20,045 nucleotides of DNA from Chrysomallon squamiferum (lineage: Eukaryota; Mollusca; Gastropoda; Neomphalida; Peltospiridae): positions 4,568,120 to 4,588,164 of the forward strand of contig CM022675.1 in the NCBI GenBank assembly GCA_012295275.1, given 5' to 3'. The notes beneath the pieces were generated by a model that saw only the letters and a list, made by a program, of their open reading frames with translations, ran no database searches and was not told the DNA's origin. Position numbers and translations under genes: made by a program. How positions within the stretch are numbered: position 1 is the first letter of the stretch; each line of letters begins with the position of its first letter. Shown one piece after another: positions 19,846 to 20,045 of the stretch.

Positions 19846-20045
19846 TCAGATTTATTATTATCAAAAATTATATATATATATTATCTGTGATAAATATGTG
19901 ACTGATAACACTGGTTTGAGATGACAGTCACTGTGTTAGTTAAGGTTTGCTGTTTGTTTGCTGTAATCAATTAACTGAAACTTCAGACTGATTTTTTTTT
20001 TTTTTTTTTGATGGACTCAGTCTGAGAAGCCTCAGAAGCAATTAT
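19846..20045. other. Window end, AT-rich
   Basis: AT-rich sequence with a short (AT)n at about 19868-19881 and a T-run at 19991-20009. The last bases (AGAAGCAATTAT) resemble 8519-8530, so similarity to copy 1 may continue past the edge. No gene is seen. Confidence 0.5.

Overview
The window is eukaryotic, AT-rich, intron-rich animal DNA. It carries long AAT/ATT, TC and CATA microsatellites, a Tigger-type DNA transposon remnant and TTAGGG-type telomeric repeats, together with C-type-lectin-like (CTLD) and WSC-like receptor exons with tyrosine-rich tails. This combination fits a lophotrochozoan, most likely a mollusc and plausibly a cephalopod. That placement is inference; no database search was possible.

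The core content is a tandem pair of paralogous multi-exon genes, both on the minus strand. Gene A (6253 down to 1532) has a signal-peptide exon, a CTLD split by a two-exon WSC-like cassette, a second degenerate CTLD, and a cytoplasmic tail built of about 26-residue repeats with Y-N-x-L and D-Y-D motifs. Its stalk and transmembrane exons are not visible; a 200-N assembly gap (2346-2545) lies where they should be. Gene B (15572 down to 10921) keeps the signal peptide, first CTLD exon, part of the WSC module, half-CTLD exons, a Thr-rich stalk, a transmembrane exon and a shortened tail. All eight exons join in one frame (1,488 nt), but codon 96 is TAG where gene A has Trp, one exon looks like a deletion-made fusion of two gene A exons, and an 8-nt deletion cuts the tail short. 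Gene B is best called a degenerating paralog or pseudogene.

The pair sits in a larger tandem duplication. Positions 1-250 match 9661-9900 (3' flank), and 6254-7090 match parts of 15573-16440 (5' flank). A third 5'-flank fragment lies at 18480-18860. A 450-bp block near 7870-8330 recurs at 19400-19845 and contains a 93-bp segment identical in both copies. Between genes there are a 56-bp minisatellite (6757-7050), an interstitial telomeric satellite (16803-17790), an inverted copy of the gene B 3' flank (17985-18345) and many microsatellites.

If gene A is expressed it would be a type I membrane receptor on the cell surface, with a lectin-fold/WSC ectodomain and a tail of repeated candidate phosphotyrosine motifs. 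An immune or recognition role is plausible but unproven. No rRNA, tRNA or CRISPR feature was recognised.
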